This document shows, piece after piece, positions 18,342 to 27,871 of a stretch of DNA of 64,000 nucleotides (position 1 is its first letter; each line of letters begins with the position of its first letter). Position numbers and translations under genes: made by a program. Source of the stretch: Lentisphaerota bacterium (GTDB lineage Bacteria > Verrucomicrobiota > Lentisphaeria > Victivallales > Victivallaceae); the NCBI GenBank assembly GCA_015061745.1, contig SUWB01000003.1:62001-126000 (forward strand). The letters run 5' to 3'. The notes under the pieces are model-generated. The model saw only the letters and a program-made list of their open reading frames with translations. It did not search any database and was not told the origin of the DNA.

Positions 18342-19181
18342 TTACCAGATATTTGTAGGCAGTCTTCCTTCGGCATCAGACTTGGATACCGGAGCCCAGA
18401 AAGAGCAGTAATAAGAACTTGTATCTGAGATACCGGGAATATGACAGGGAAATTTCCCGAATCTCAAAGCTCCGGCGTGTCCGTCACCGAAAAGCACATT
18501 ACAGTTGAGGTTGTGTCTGAAATCGACAAATCCGCAAGCAGAATTGTTGGGAATCGTCCAGCCTTGGGTGTAATTCAAACGGTAATAGGATTGATTGATC
18601 GGTTTATTGTCCATCATATAACCGCACCGGCTCGGATATTTCCAGCGGGTCGTAAGTAATACTTGCCGCTGCATCATCTTGTTAGAGGCAGACCAAACAT
18701 TCAAATCGGAGTTAACTCCATAAGTATAGCGTGTCACATTAGGCTGGTCCGGTGCATAAGAGGGACAGGCAAGTTTGTCCCGTTTCCCGGAATAGAACCC
18801 GCCCATAGCGTCACAGGGTTCTGCCTGAGTATAGCCGAAATAAGAGCCCAGCAGTGATTTTTTAGGCCGGTTCATAAAAAGATATTTGGTCTCGGTATAA
18901 TAACCGATAGAATTTTTCACGGGAGCAATAAAATCTCTGTTATCGGGGATATACATATTGACCATCCGTCCGATCTGACTGAGATTGTTGAGACAGCTGC
19001 TGCTTCTGCCGGACTCCCTTGCCCGCTGCAAAGCAGGAAGAAGCATAGAGGCCAGGATGGCGATAATGGCGATGACGACAAGAAGCTCAATAAGGGTAAA
19101 GCTTGCTTTACCCTGCCTGCAGGCAGAATTTTTCCTGCACAATAAAACGTGGAAGCCCTTTGATGAAAAAATAGTTTTCAT
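18342..19181 (-). CDS. Prepilin-like protein with long pre-signature leader
   Basis: 279 residues from the ATG at 19181, which follows AAGGAG at a spacing of 8; a further in-frame start at 19211 has no such site and would overlap the C45 gene. The signature [20 protein letters not shown] begins only after a 27-residue positively charged leader ([15 protein letters not shown] onward). The body ends with NVLFGDGH, the late motif shared with the gene at 7118-8158. Two palindromes cover the codons directly before FTLIELL. The protein is predicted to be processed by a prepilin peptidase and to stay anchored by its hydrophobic helix. Between a C45 gene and a GH42-like gene it probably belongs to a glycan-related operon. 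Confidence 0.85.
   Translation of the reverse strand: MKTIFSSKGFHVLLCRKNSACRQGKASFTLIELLVVIAIIAILASMLLPALQRARESGRSSSCLNNLSQIGRMVNMYIPDNRDFIAPVKNSIGYYTETKYLFMNRPKKSLLGSYFGYTQAEPCDAMGGFYSGKRDKLACPSYAPDQPNVTRYTYGVNSDLNVWSASNKMMQRQVLLTTRWKYPSRCGYMMDNKPINQSYYRLNYTQGWTIPNNSACGFVDFRHNLNCNVLFGDGHAGALRFGKFPCHIPGISDTSSYYCSFWAPVSKSDAEGRLPTNIW
19093..19126. repeat. Two overlapping palindromes at the prepilin signature junction
   Basis: AGGGTAAAGC and GCTTTACCCT (19093-19114) pair perfectly around TT. CTGCCTGCAGGCAG (19113-19126) is a perfect 14-bp palindrome that overlaps it by 2 bases. On the minus strand they encode the residues just before and into FTLIELL. Confidence 0.9.
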
Positions 19182-19207
19182 TCTAAAATTCTCCTTTACA
19201 GTGATGA

Positions 19208-20620
19208 TCATTTCTGTATCCTTTTCGTTCTGGCGGCTTGTTCGGCACTCTTTTTTTCAACGGCACTGAGACAGGAAAAAGCTTCAGTATACTGTTTGCG
19301 CAAAAGAGTATCAAGCAATTTCTGAGCTTGAGCATTTTTGCCCTGGATAAGAAGTTTTCTGGCCTGCTCACGCATATCAAAAAATTCTTTGATGAATTTA
19401 TTTTCCAAAGTTTCAAACTCTTTGACATAAGGATGATCCACAGAGAGTTTCTCTGCCAGCTGCAGAGCCTTCGTCCCCCAACGGCTGTCCGTCAGGGATT
19501 CCGGCAGAGCCGTCACCCCCATAGGTACAGGCAGAAACAGGGTATGCCGGGGGGGACCTAAGGCCACAAATGCGGCACTCAGATATTCAGGATACATTCT
19601 GTCAGGGACAAACATCGTACTGGCAAGAGTATCTTTCATACACACCTGGCGGAATGTTGCTTTTTCCTGCTCAGGGTCTCTGAGGCGGGCAAGTTTCATC
19701 AGATCAACGGGAGCGATCTTACCTTTTTCAAGAACGGTATTGCGGAGAAATTCAGAAGCCGTAAAACGGCGGTTGGCTCCGTTGAGATGACTTTTCTGCG
19801 TGCGGCGGGAATATTGGAGCAGTCCCGGCAAAAGAAAGTTGTTGGCCCGGACTTCATAAGAGAAATCCACCCGGGCTTCGGCAATATGACGGGCAGTTGC
19901 TTCAATAATCATACCGCTGTTGAAATCAGCCAGAAGATAAATGGAGCCTGAACGGCAGATGCCGGAGGTATAAAATTTCTTCAAGGTTGCGGCAGCTTCA
20001 GTAAGGTTGGCACAATGTTCGGCCACATAACGCATAACGGTCAGAGAGCCGGTATTGACTTTACGGGTGTGGAACTCTCTTGAAGCAGGGTCATTCTGAA
20101 CGATCATAAGCCCTTTTTCATTCATCGCGGCCCCGGCACCTGTATTCCAGAGATCGTTGACCGTCAAAACCTTGTACCGCCCCGGAGCAGACCTAAAAAG
20201 GCGGACACTCAAAAGATTCTGCCGTCTGTAATCCCGGTTTTTCTGCACCATACAAGTGCCTGTGGCTGAAACTTCAGGCGTTATGATCCACGATGTGCAC
20301 CCCGCCCGGGTATAGAATTTATTATTATGCCAGGTAAAATCCCCTTTGGGCCAGTTGAGAGCTTTTTCAATGGCTTCTTCTTCCCGGCGGTTGGAAACGA
20401 AATATTCCTCGATCAGCTGATGATGCAGCTCGGCACAGCGGGCTCTTTCAGGTTGGGCGTCCAGTTTATCCAGTTTTTCTCTGTATGTTTTTTCAACCTG
20501 AGGACGGGTATATTTAATGGTATCAAGAAACCACTTTCCCGGCATAGGGTCTTCAACCGGAACAAAGTTTTCTGCACAGAGTCCGGAGCTCAGCAAAAAA
20601 AGCAGGATCATCTTTTTCAT
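19208..20620 (-). CDS. Exported C45-family acyltransferase/amidase-like Ntn hydrolase
   Basis: 470 residues with a signal peptide ([17 protein letters not shown]). GCTSW places a candidate catalytic Cys at about 108, followed by [12 protein letters not shown], which fits the peptidase C45/acyl-CoA:6-aminopenicillanic acid acyltransferase family. These enzymes cleave themselves before the Cys, which becomes the N-terminal nucleophile. Downstream, [19 protein letters not shown] matches the substrate-pocket region. The natural substrate is usually unknown. The start is one base after the SGNH gene stop, so translation is coupled. The last 30 residues are basic and helical. Confidence 0.75.
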   Translation of the reverse strand: MKKMILLFLLSSGLCAENFVPVEDPMPGKWFLDTIKYTRPQVEKTYREKLDKLDAQPERARCAELHHQLIEEYFVSNRREEEAIEKALNWPKGDFTWHNNKFYTRAGCTSWIITPEVSATGTCMVQKNRDYRRQNLLSVRLFRSAPGRYKVLTVNDLWNTGAGAAMNEKGLMIVQNDPASREFHTRKVNTGSLTVMRYVAEHCANLTEAAATLKKFYTSGICRSGSIYLLADFNSGMIIEATARHIAEARVDFSYEVRANNFLLPGLLQYSRRTQKSHLNGANRRFTASEFLRNTVLEKGKIAPVDLMKLARLRDPEQEKATFRQVCMKDTLASTMFVPDRMYPEYLSAAFVALGPPRHTLFLPVPMGVTALPESLTDSRWGTKALQLAEKLSVDHPYVKEFETLENKFIKEFFDMREQARKLLIQGKNAQAQKLLDTLLRKQYTEAFSCLSAVEKKSAEQAARTKRIQK

Positions 20621-20621
20621 T

Positions 20622-21740
20622 TTATTTCACCAATCCCTGAGCCATAAGGTATTTAAGAAAGAAGTACTCACAATCTGCCCACTGTCCGTAGCCGTCAGCA
20701 CAGGCGTGAAGAGCGTTGGAGGGGCGTTTGACCATTACATTGCTTCCGGCAAAGAGGGCTTCTTCCTCAACAGGATAATTCGCCGTTCCGTCAGCATTGT
20801 GGTAGTCAGGAATAATCAAGTATCCCATCTCAGAAGCCAATTTGGCATATTTCCTGAAAAGCAAGTCTGCATTGATGAGCCAGCGGCGGCGGCTCTGGAG
20901 ACAGCCGTAATTTTTACCGAAAGAATCCTGACTCCAGGACCCTCTGGGGATCTGTTCGACCCCCAGAACAGCGTCGGGCAAAACAGCTTTCACGCTGTCG
21001 ATCATACGCTTCATATAGGGGTAGAGATCCCTTTGCCACATTTCTTCAAACTCTGCATCTGTTTTGGCAAGAAAAGTTCCATTGACACCCAGTTCAAAGT
21101 AGACCACATCAGGTTTCACACCGTGACAGACCGTGTCGATATAGGCTTGAAAGTCAAACTCTTTTTTCCCGTTGCGGTCAAAAAGGAAAGGTGAAGGCAC
21201 ATCCCAGGGGCGTTTGGGATGAAGTCCGTCGTTGTCCAGTTCATAAGATTTTTCTTTTTCAAAAAAAGTTCTCCACGACCAGCCGCCGAATGCTTCATTG
21301 GCAGGGCCGCCGGGAACGACAGGTGTGTAGCCGGGACTATGAGAGCCCAGCATCACAAGCCGGGGATTCTGAGGCAGCTGAAACCGATCCATAAGGGATT
21401 CGCCGTGGCCTTTAGCCGCCATACAGCTGGCTCCGATCTGAAGAATGGTCAATGTTTTCCCCTCACCTGCGTTCCGGGGGGAAACAATAATGGTCGTTTC
21501 CGCTTCGGCAAGCAATCCTTCATCACTCCAAACAGAAAGTTTGAGTTTGTGCTCTCCCGTATCTTCTTCAGCGGGAGTCCACCGCCACCGTTCCTGATCG
21601 CAGCGGCCTTTTTCGCACTCCACATCAAAAGCGTAATTGGCAGGATTGATGACAGTAACGACATTCTGAAAATAAATATTGATCTCAAATCCGGCAACGG
21701 CATAAATTTTTTCCGGCAGCAGCAGTTTCGGGTCAAACAT
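20622..21740 (-). CDS. SGNH/GDSL-type hydrolase (esterase-like)
   Basis: 372 residues without an obvious signal peptide. An N-terminal strand-rich domain (1-90) is followed by the SGNH fold: block I QIGASCM (Ser about 105), a Gly block in GGWSW, block III ELGVNGTF with the oxyanion Asn, and a late His in NALHACADGYGQWAD. The block I serine sits in GAS instead of GDS, as in many carbohydrate-esterase SGNH members. AAGGAG precedes the start, and a good promoter lies upstream at 21774-21802. It is coupled to the C45 gene downstream. A role as carbohydrate esterase is inferred. Confidence 0.7.
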   Translation of the reverse strand: MFDPKLLLPEKIYAVAGFEINIYFQNVVTVINPANYAFDVECEKGRCDQERWRWTPAEEDTGEHKLKLSVWSDEGLLAEAETTIIVSPRNAGEGKTLTILQIGASCMAAKGHGESLMDRFQLPQNPRLVMLGSHSPGYTPVVPGGPANEAFGGWSWRTFFEKEKSYELDNDGLHPKRPWDVPSPFLFDRNGKKEFDFQAYIDTVCHGVKPDVVYFELGVNGTFLAKTDAEFEEMWQRDLYPYMKRMIDSVKAVLPDAVLGVEQIPRGSWSQDSFGKNYGCLQSRRRWLINADLLFRKYAKLASEMGYLIIPDYHNADGTANYPVEEEALFAGSNVMVKRPSNALHACADGYGQWADCEYFFLKYLMAQGLVK

Positions 21741-21767
21741 AAGTAAAACTCCTTAAAATTATATATT

Positions 21768-21802
21768 CACTTAAATATAAGTGCAAAACCGGATAATTTC
21801 AA
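21768..21802 (-). promoter_or_regulatory. Sigma-70-like promoter with a palindrome over the -10 box
   Basis: On the minus strand TTGAAA (21797-21802) and TATATT (21774-21779) are separated by 17 bases, upstream of the SGNH gene. The palindrome CACTTA-AATA-TAAGTG (21768-21783) covers the -10 box and could be an operator. Confidence 0.6.
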
Positions 21803-21829
21803 GGAGTTTTGACAAATAAAACTGAAGTT

Positions 21830-23464
21830 TTACCTTTTTATCTTTTCCGGAAACCAAACCTGTAAAGTATTGGCTTCATTAAATTCATTTCCCGCCGTTG
21901 CGTAGTCGCACAAAGGAATGCCCCGCCACACAGTATTGACCAATGCACCGGGAACAGTACCCCTGGAGTCTGCCGCAAGAACAAGAGGACCTCTTTTGAC
22001 AGCCACAAAAGGAGAACCGTCAGGAGCGGGGATCTCTTTCAAAGTAAAATCAAATTCAAGAACCACCTTGTCGTCAGGCTCCCACTCTTTTGAAAGCACA
22101 AGATAAACGCCCTTTTCAAAGGGGATCTCTTTGCCGTTAAGGGTTACTTTTTCCAGAAATTCCGGTGTCCGCAAACGCAAACGCTTTGTGCATTTTTCTG
22201 TAAAACGGATCAGGACTTCCGGAGTGCGGGGATAATCCCCTTCTATTACAAGCAAAGCGTATGAAAGAGGCTCAAAGAGATTGACTGTGAGGGTGTTTTC
22301 CTTTTCTGTAACAGCCATAAGCAAAGCGGTCACAAGTCCTTCCGGCCCCTGGGCACGGCAGCAGTCATTTCCGCCGAAGGGTTTGCCGAAATTCCGTCCC
22401 ATTTGATCGGGGGCAAAGGCTTTGAAGCCCCCGCCGGTCAGAGGGGTGGGATTCATATGCATCCAGTGAGTTCCGTCAGGAGCAAGAGCCCCGAGTATGC
22501 CGTTATAAAGGGATTTTTCCATTTCATCGGCGACAGCGGGATCGTCCGTCAATTGCAGCATATCGGCACAGAAACGCAGCCAGGTGGCAATAATACAGGT
22601 TTCCCCCAGCCCCATAGTCCCTGCCCGGGTCTGGCGCAGAGCACCGTCAAACCAGAATTCCCCCACACTGTCTTTAGCCCCGCCGACACCGGTAATGAAT
22701 ATTTCCCGGTCACGGACGGCGGCATAGTAGCGTTTGGCCATTTCAGCGACACCGGGGCGGGATTCAAGAAGTTCCAGTTCCACAGCTCCCTGAACACAGC
22801 TGGTCAATTCATAGGCCTTGCCGTTGCCCACGGCTGAAGGCATAATGCCGACGGCGATATCTTCATAAATATTCCCCAGAGTTGAACAGCCGCTTGAAAT
22901 AATGTACTCTGCAAATGCCCGGTATTTTTCTTCACCGGTCAAACGCCACAGAGCCACAAAAGCTCCCAGAATACTTGCAGGAGCAAGACCGTTGTGCTGA
23001 CCGACTGCGAGAATGGATTTTTTGCCTTCTTCCGGCCCGATCTGCTCCATCAGATAATCCGCCATACGGCAGCAGCACTGCAGAACAGCCGGGTCAGGAT
23101 CGAGCATTTCATAATATCTTATCAGAGCCAGAAGCACATACTTTCTGCCCCAGACATCCCACCCTTTAAGCTGTAATTCCCGGGGATAACTTGAAATACA
23201 TCCGTCGGGTGTCTGGGTTTTCATCAGACGTCTGACGCTCTGAGCGATCATAGTTTCAAGTTCAGTGTCCTTCAATGCTGCCGCAGCCACAATGGCAGAG
23301 CGGAGCACTTTGCCCCAGAATTCACACCGCCAGGCATTGTCGGTTTCATTTCTCAGGGCAAAGGGTTCTTCCAAAAGGAGGCAGTCAAGTTTTTTGAAAC
23401 GCTCCTCAACAGTGCGTCTGACAGCCTCGCCCAAAACTCCTTTCAGGCACGCAGTTCTGACCAT
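21830..23464 (-). CDS. GH127-like beta-L-arabinofuranosidase family protein
   Basis: 544 residues, cytoplasmic. The fold region is an (alpha/alpha) barrel of the former DUF1680 family. In characterised GH127 enzymes a Glu and three Cys bind zinc, and one Cys is the nucleophile. Here LGETC gives Glu288 and Cys290, and NDCC gives Cys368 and Cys369, so the whole set is present. The C-terminal 130 residues form the usual beta-sandwich. The start at ATG 23464 follows AGGGG at an acceptable distance. The aminotransferase gene lies upstream with a 22-base gap, so the two may be co-transcribed. Exact specificity cannot be told. Confidence 0.8.
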   Translation of the reverse strand: MVRTACLKGVLGEAVRRTVEERFKKLDCLLLEEPFALRNETDNAWRCEFWGKVLRSAIVAAAALKDTELETMIAQSVRRLMKTQTPDGCISSYPRELQLKGWDVWGRKYVLLALIRYYEMLDPDPAVLQCCCRMADYLMEQIGPEEGKKSILAVGQHNGLAPASILGAFVALWRLTGEEKYRAFAEYIISSGCSTLGNIYEDIAVGIMPSAVGNGKAYELTSCVQGAVELELLESRPGVAEMAKRYYAAVRDREIFITGVGGAKDSVGEFWFDGALRQTRAGTMGLGETCIIATWLRFCADMLQLTDDPAVADEMEKSLYNGILGALAPDGTHWMHMNPTPLTGGGFKAFAPDQMGRNFGKPFGGNDCCRAQGPEGLVTALLMAVTEKENTLTVNLFEPLSYALLVIEGDYPRTPEVLIRFTEKCTKRLRLRTPEFLEKVTLNGKEIPFEKGVYLVLSKEWEPDDKVVLEFDFTLKEIPAPDGSPFVAVKRGPLVLAADSRGTVPGALVNTVWRGIPLCDYATAGNEFNEANTLQVWFPEKIKR

Positions 23465-23486
23465 TTTTCAAGAAGCCCCTGAAATA

Positions 23487-24755
23487 TCAGGCCATAAGTT
23501 TACGCACTGAAGCCAGTTTGACGCAGATGCAAAAGAGTTCCATTGCCACTGCAAGTTCGCTCAAAGGCGGAAATGTGGGAGCGATACGGATATTCCGGTC
23601 GCGGGGGTCCTTCTTATAGGGGAACGTCGCACCGGCACCCGTCATAACGACGCCCGCCTCTTTGGCAAGGCGGACAGTTTCTTTTGCACATCCGTCCAGA
23701 GTGTCAAGTGCCACAAAGTAGCCGCCCCGGGGCTTTTTCCACTGAGCAAGACCGGTTCCGGCAAGTTCCCGCTCAAGGATCTCAAGCACCAGTTCAAATT
23801 TGGGACGGAGCAGAGAGGCCTGTTTTTCCATTTGAGCTCTGAGGCCGTCAGCATCTTTGAGGAACTGCAGAGTACGCAGCTGATTGAGCTTGTCGTGACC
23901 GATGGTCTGAATGGTCATATGCTTCAGGATCTCAGCGCAGTTGGCGGCACTGGAAGCCACCATTGAAACACCGGCACCGGGATAGGTGATCTTGCTGGTG
24001 GAAAAGAAGTACAACGCCCGGTCAGGATTTCCGGCTTCAGCACAGGCTGCAAAGATATCTTTAAGCTCCACAACTTCATAAAGGTGGTGGACGCCGTAAG
24101 CATTATCCCAGAAAATCCGGAAATCAGCGGCGGCACACTTCATAGAAGCAAGACGTGTCACAGTTTCATCGCTGTAAACCACCCCTTCAGGGTTGGAGTA
24201 CAAAGGCACACACCAGATACCTTTAACTGAATCATCTTCTTTGACAAGAGCTTCGACCATATCCATATCGGGGCCGTCCTCAGTCATAGGAACGGTAATC
24301 ATTTCGATGCCGAACTCCTCTGTCACAGCAAAGTGGCGGTCATATCCGGGAGCGGGACAGAGAAATTTCACTTTGGGCAAACGGCTCCAGGGAGTATTGC
24401 CCTGAGTACCGAAAAGCATAAGACGTGCCATAGCATCATACATCAGATTCAAACTGGAGTTGCCGCCTACAATAATATTGGCGGGGTCGATTCCCAGCAC
24501 ATCGCCGAAAAACTTGCGCATTTCCGGCAACCCTTCAAGAACGCCGTAATTGCGGCAATCACTGCCGTCTGCGGCAAACTTGGGATTGGCTGACTCAAGA
24601 ATGGAGTCGCTGATATCCAGTTGTTCCGCACCGGGCTTTCCCCGGGCCATATTGAGCTTGAGGTTCCTTGCCTGAAACTCGGCGTAACGATCTTCAAGTT
24701 CCCGTCTGACCCCGGCCAGCTCGGACTGACTCAGTTTTGAAAAGTCACAATTCAT
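23487..24755 (-). CDS. PLP-dependent aminotransferase (MocR-type aspartate aminotransferase without HTH)
   Basis: 422 residues, cytoplasmic, fold type I. The PLP lysine is Lys255 in STSKITYPGAG. Supporting residues are Asn189-Pro in YSNPEG and the Asp217/Tyr220 pair in FWDNAYG. RGKPGAEQLDIS near residue 39 and the overall length fit the type Ic aspartate aminotransferase group, related to MocR regulators but lacking the DNA-binding domain. It would transfer amino groups between aspartate and 2-oxoglutarate or similar. It lies between the terminator at 24898-24931 and the GH127-like gene. Confidence 0.85.
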   Translation of the reverse strand: MNCDFSKLSQSELAGVRRELEDRYAEFQARNLKLNMARGKPGAEQLDISDSILESANPKFAADGSDCRNYGVLEGLPEMRKFFGDVLGIDPANIIVGGNSSLNLMYDAMARLMLFGTQGNTPWSRLPKVKFLCPAPGYDRHFAVTEEFGIEMITVPMTEDGPDMDMVEALVKEDDSVKGIWCVPLYSNPEGVVYSDETVTRLASMKCAAADFRIFWDNAYGVHHLYEVVELKDIFAACAEAGNPDRALYFFSTSKITYPGAGVSMVASSAANCAEILKHMTIQTIGHDKLNQLRTLQFLKDADGLRAQMEKQASLLRPKFELVLEILERELAGTGLAQWKKPRGGYFVALDTLDGCAKETVRLAKEAGVVMTGAGATFPYKKDPRDRNIRIAPTFPPLSELAVAMELFCICVKLASVRKLMA

Positions 24756-24897
24756 CTCTTTTGGTATTCCGTTTGGTAAATTGGTAAATTGATAAATCGC
24801 ATATATTGATATGCAGGCACAAAAGCTTAATATAGCACCTTTCGCCTTCTATTACAATAAAAAAAAGAAAAAAAGTAAAACTTTTCTCTGCATACAA

Positions 24898-24931
24898 CAG
24901 CACCCGGCAAACTTCTGTCTGCCGGGTGCTG
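24898..24931 (-). terminator. Strong hairpin after the amidohydrolase gene
   Basis: The perfect 12-bp stem CAGCACCCGGCA/TGCCGGGTGCTG has a 10-base loop. On the minus strand the U-rich tract starts only about 17 bases later, so termination is likely but not textbook. It separates the M24-amidohydrolase pair from the aminotransferase. Confidence 0.7.
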
Positions 24932-24963
24932 TCAGGAATATTCTTTTATTGACTTATATCCCT

Positions 24964-25758
24964 TTAGTCAAGGCCGAGAATTTTTACGGCATTGCCGTAC
25001 ATAATGGCCTCTTTTTCCTTTTGGGGAATATCCAGAGCGTATACCACGTCCTGAGCGAATTTCATCTGCATCGCTCCCTGCAGGGGGGAGTCTGTGCCGA
25101 AAACGACGTGTTCCGCACCTGCCAGACGCACCATCTTGGCCATTACAGTCTGATAGGCATAAAGCAGATAGTGGGCAGTATCGATCCACACATTATCGGG
25201 CAGTCCCGCATCGCAGATCCGTTCCAGGGAGTCCATATTGGGAAAGAAGGGATAATTTCCGTTCTGGAACAACCCGGCACAATGGGCAAGAACAAATTTG
25301 GTTTCGGGGTGATCTTTGGCTATGGAAACAACAGTTTCAGCCTTTGAAAACCCGCTTCCCGGCATACAGGAAACGTGAAACAGCATCATCGGCACTTTCC
25401 CGGCGATCCGGTCGATAAAACGGTAATTGGAAGGCACTGAAAGATCATATCCGTGGTAATCCGGGTGGATCTTCACACCCCGGAACTTGGGATTATCCTG
25501 CAGATAGTGCAGTTCATCCTCTGTACCGGGGAAGGTGGGACTGACCACCGCATAACCGTAAAATTCATCATATTTTTTCAGCACAGCATCCAGTTCGGCA
25601 TTCCCCTCTTTGATGTCGTACATAATGGAACGTGAAGCAGAGAGACAAAGTTTGTCTGTGCCGGAGTCTTTCATATACTCCCGGAGTTTGTCAGCATCAG
25701 CCTGCCAGAATTCGCTGAAGTTGATATTTCCGAGATGTCCGTGAATATCTATAATCAT
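24964..25758 (-). CDS. Metal-dependent amidohydrolase (PF04909-type)
   Basis: 264 residues, cytoplasmic TIM barrel. The N-terminal DIHGHLG gives the His-x-His metal pair (His6, His8). KIHPDYHGYD, FVLAHCAG and FGTDSPLQG supply the later His and Asp ligands typical of the amidohydrolase_2 family (decarboxylase, lactonase and hydrolase members). The short length suits a minimal barrel. Fifteen bases separate it from the M24 gene upstream, so the two form an operon. The substrate is unknown. Confidence 0.8.
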   Translation of the reverse strand: MIIDIHGHLGNINFSEFWQADADKLREYMKDSGTDKLCLSASRSIMYDIKEGNAELDAVLKKYDEFYGYAVVSPTFPGTEDELHYLQDNPKFRGVKIHPDYHGYDLSVPSNYRFIDRIAGKVPMMLFHVSCMPGSGFSKAETVVSIAKDHPETKFVLAHCAGLFQNGNYPFFPNMDSLERICDAGLPDNVWIDTAHYLLYAYQTVMAKMVRLAGAEHVVFGTDSPLQGAMQMKFAQDVVYALDIPQKEKEAIMYGNAVKILGLD

Positions 25759-25773
25759 TTTTCCACGCTCACA

Positions 25774-26925
25774 TCAAAGAATATTGATCTGACGGCCATA
25801 GCTGGAAAGCATTTCAGCAGGGCCTTCGGCTTTGACCAGCAAACCGTCTTCCCAGCGGAATCCCATACCGTTGCGGTGGAGGAACATATCCTGCATAAAG
25901 GTCATATCCGCTTCAAGCATATATTCGGAACTGGTTTCAAGGAAGGGATATTCGCACTCCATCTGTCCGCAGCCGTGGGCAGGACCGTAAAGAATGGCAT
26001 CTCCGTAACCTTTGGCCCGGATAAAATCGTGAACCTGACGGGCGGCATCTCCGGATTTGACTCCGCTCCGCATCACATCAAAAGTCATATTGGCAGCATC
26101 AAGACCGACCTGCAGGAACTTGAGGATATCGTCAGGACACTGGCCCAGCACCACAGGACGGCCGATACTGGAACTGTATCCTTCGATCTTGGCTCCGATA
26201 GAGAAGTGGATGATCTCGCCGCACTGCACCTTGCGCAGAGTGGGACGGCTGATCGCCTGATTGGAATTGGGGCCGGAACAGCACCAGATGGGATAACCGG
26301 TACATTCGGCACCGGCAGCAGTCATAGCGGCAGTGGCGATACCGCAGAGTTCGGCTTCGGTCATACCGGGCTTGATGTTTTCAAGAATGGCCTTGAATCC
26401 CGCTTCAGAAGCCCGTGCGGAAGCCTTGAGGCAGGCGATTTCCCCGGCACTCTTTTTCATAAAAATGGGCCGGATCATATCGTCAGCAGGAACGATATTT
26501 TCAATACCGCCCATAGCTTTGGCAAGATCGGTCATCATCATATAGGGGAAAAGATACCAACCGCAGATACCGATTTTCTTCAGTTTGTATTCAGAAACGA
26601 TATCCTCCCATTTGGGCAGAGTGGAGCCGGGATAATCAGGCTGTGAGGATTCCCGGAAATCCATCAGCTGAATGATCTTGGGCAGCTTGGAACGGCTGGC
26701 GGCATAAGTCAGAGATTCAGGGCCGATAATAAGAGCCGGTGTCCCGTCAGCCGGGATCAGGACGGCAGCTGTTTCAAAGCTGGGCCAGTAGTCGGAAAAA
26801 TAACGGACAGCAGCAGGTTCGGACTCTGTTGAAAAAACAAGAATCGCATCCAGATTGTTCTTACGGACGGCGGCCTGGGCGGCAGCCATACGGCGGGAAA
26901 ATTCATAAGATGTTAAAATTGACAT
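25774..26925 (-). CDS. M24 (pita-bread) family protein lacking metal ligands, creatinase-like
   Basis: 383 residues from the ATG at 26925, placed 5 bases after AAGGAG; a GTG two codons upstream is less likely. The N-terminal creatinase_N-like domain (1-150) is followed by the pita-bread fold (160-383). Of the five metal ligands of Xaa-Pro peptidases (D, D, H, E, E), the sequence shows Ser242, Ser253, His317, Gln345 and Glu359. The two Asp and one Glu are lost, as in metal-free creatinase. It is therefore probably a C-N hydrolase of the creatinase type or a non-peptidase. It diverges from an AraC-type regulator. Confidence 0.8.
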   Translation of the reverse strand: MSILTSYEFSRRMAAAQAAVRKNNLDAILVFSTESEPAAVRYFSDYWPSFETAAVLIPADGTPALIIGPESLTYAASRSKLPKIIQLMDFRESSQPDYPGSTLPKWEDIVSEYKLKKIGICGWYLFPYMMMTDLAKAMGGIENIVPADDMIRPIFMKKSAGEIACLKASARASEAGFKAILENIKPGMTEAELCGIATAAMTAAGAECTGYPIWCCSGPNSNQAISRPTLRKVQCGEIIHFSIGAKIEGYSSSIGRPVVLGQCPDDILKFLQVGLDAANMTFDVMRSGVKSGDAARQVHDFIRAKGYGDAILYGPAHGCGQMECEYPFLETSSEYMLEADMTFMQDMFLHRNGMGFRWEDGLLVKAEGPAEMLSSYGRQINIL

Positions 26926-26934
26926 TTTCACTCC

Positions 26935-26976
26935 TTGTATATTTGGGGTTTCCTGTGTATATTATACTACGGTATA
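26935..26976 (+). promoter_or_regulatory. Promoter and palindrome between the M24 and AraC genes
   Basis: TTGTAT (26935-26940) and TATATT (26958-26963) lie 17 bases apart in front of the AraC-type gene. TATAC-TACG-GTATA (26963-26976) is a palindrome just downstream that could be an operator for the divergent pair. Confidence 0.45.
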
Positions 26977-26988
26977 AGGAAAATAAAA

Positions 26989-27798
26989 ATGTCAATTCCA
27001 GCTAAAAAGATGTCAAAAATTATCAAACAGCCTGAACAGTTCGCTCCCGTCCCCAGTCCCGGAGCTGAAATATTCCTCTGCGGCCGGGGCGAAGTGGCAT
27101 TTGCCTGGAACTTTATCCGGAAAGATCCATTCTGGTTTCTTTACTGCAATTCCGGTCCGGGGGCTGTTCTGACCTTTGAGGATCAGGAGATCCGCCCCGG
27201 CAGGAAAGAGATTATCCTCATTCCCCCCGGCACTCCTTTTCAAAGCCGCTGCGAAGCTCCTTTTGAACATCTTTACATCCACTTTCAAACAGGACTCCCC
27301 TATTCCCGGGTCAAACCGGGGGTAATGGTCTTTGAACCTGAACTTTGCGGAATTCTGGAAGATCTTTTTTCGACAGACAAACTTTCCCCCGCAGCGGTCT
27401 ATGCCCTTGTCTATTCCGCTCTGGCAGCGATCCCGGAGGAGCGTTTCACTCCGGAAGACACTCCTCCTGATGACCGTTTGCAGACCGCTTTGAGAATGCT
27501 CAATCAAAAGATGCCCAACGACAGGATATGCCGTTCCATCGGTATGTCGGGAAGCAATTTCCAAAAGTTTTTCAAACAGAAAACCGGCGTTTCCCCCCAT
27601 CAGTACGCTCTGAAGATGCGGCTCGAAAAGGCCTGTCTGCTCCTGAGTTCCGGAGCGGACGACATCAGCTCCATTGCCGCCGAGTGCGGATTTTCCGACC
27701 GCTACGCCTTTTCCAAAGCCTTTGCCAGATACATCGGGCTGCCGCCGGCACGCTACCGTCAGGCAGCACACGGAACAAAGGAACACAGGGAAAATTGA
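26989..27798 (+). CDS. AraC-family transcriptional regulator with cupin sensor domain
   Basis: 269 residues from the ATG at 26989 (AAGGA 8 bases upstream); an upstream in-frame start would cover the promoter. The N-terminal 100 residues form a cupin-like fold (IRPGRKEIILIPPGTPFQ). The C-terminal 95 residues carry two helix-turn-helix motifs: ICRSIGMSGSNFQKFFKQKT and ISSIAAECGFSDRYAFSKAF, followed by the family ending PARYRQ. It is a one-component sugar or metabolite sensor by family. It faces the M24-amidohydrolase operon and probably controls it. Confidence 0.9.
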   Translation: MSIPAKKMSKIIKQPEQFAPVPSPGAEIFLCGRGEVAFAWNFIRKDPFWFLYCNSGPGAVLTFEDQEIRPGRKEIILIPPGTPFQSRCEAPFEHLYIHFQTGLPYSRVKPGVMVFEPELCGILEDLFSTDKLSPAAVYALVYSALAAIPEERFTPEDTPPDDRLQTALRMLNQKMPNDRICRSIGMSGSNFQKFFKQKTGVSPHQYALKMRLEKACLLLSSGADDISSIAAECGFSDRYAFSKAFARYIGLPPARYRQAAHGTKEHREN

Positions 27799-27871
27799 TT
27801 TTGAAAGGCTCCCCCCTTTTTTCGTCAGGAGTTCCGAAAAGCAATTCTTGACTCTTTTTTTTATAAGTGAC

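Noticed and set aside
24898-24931. tRNA or other small RNA gene
   Set aside because: It is a single stem-loop without the cloverleaf arms.
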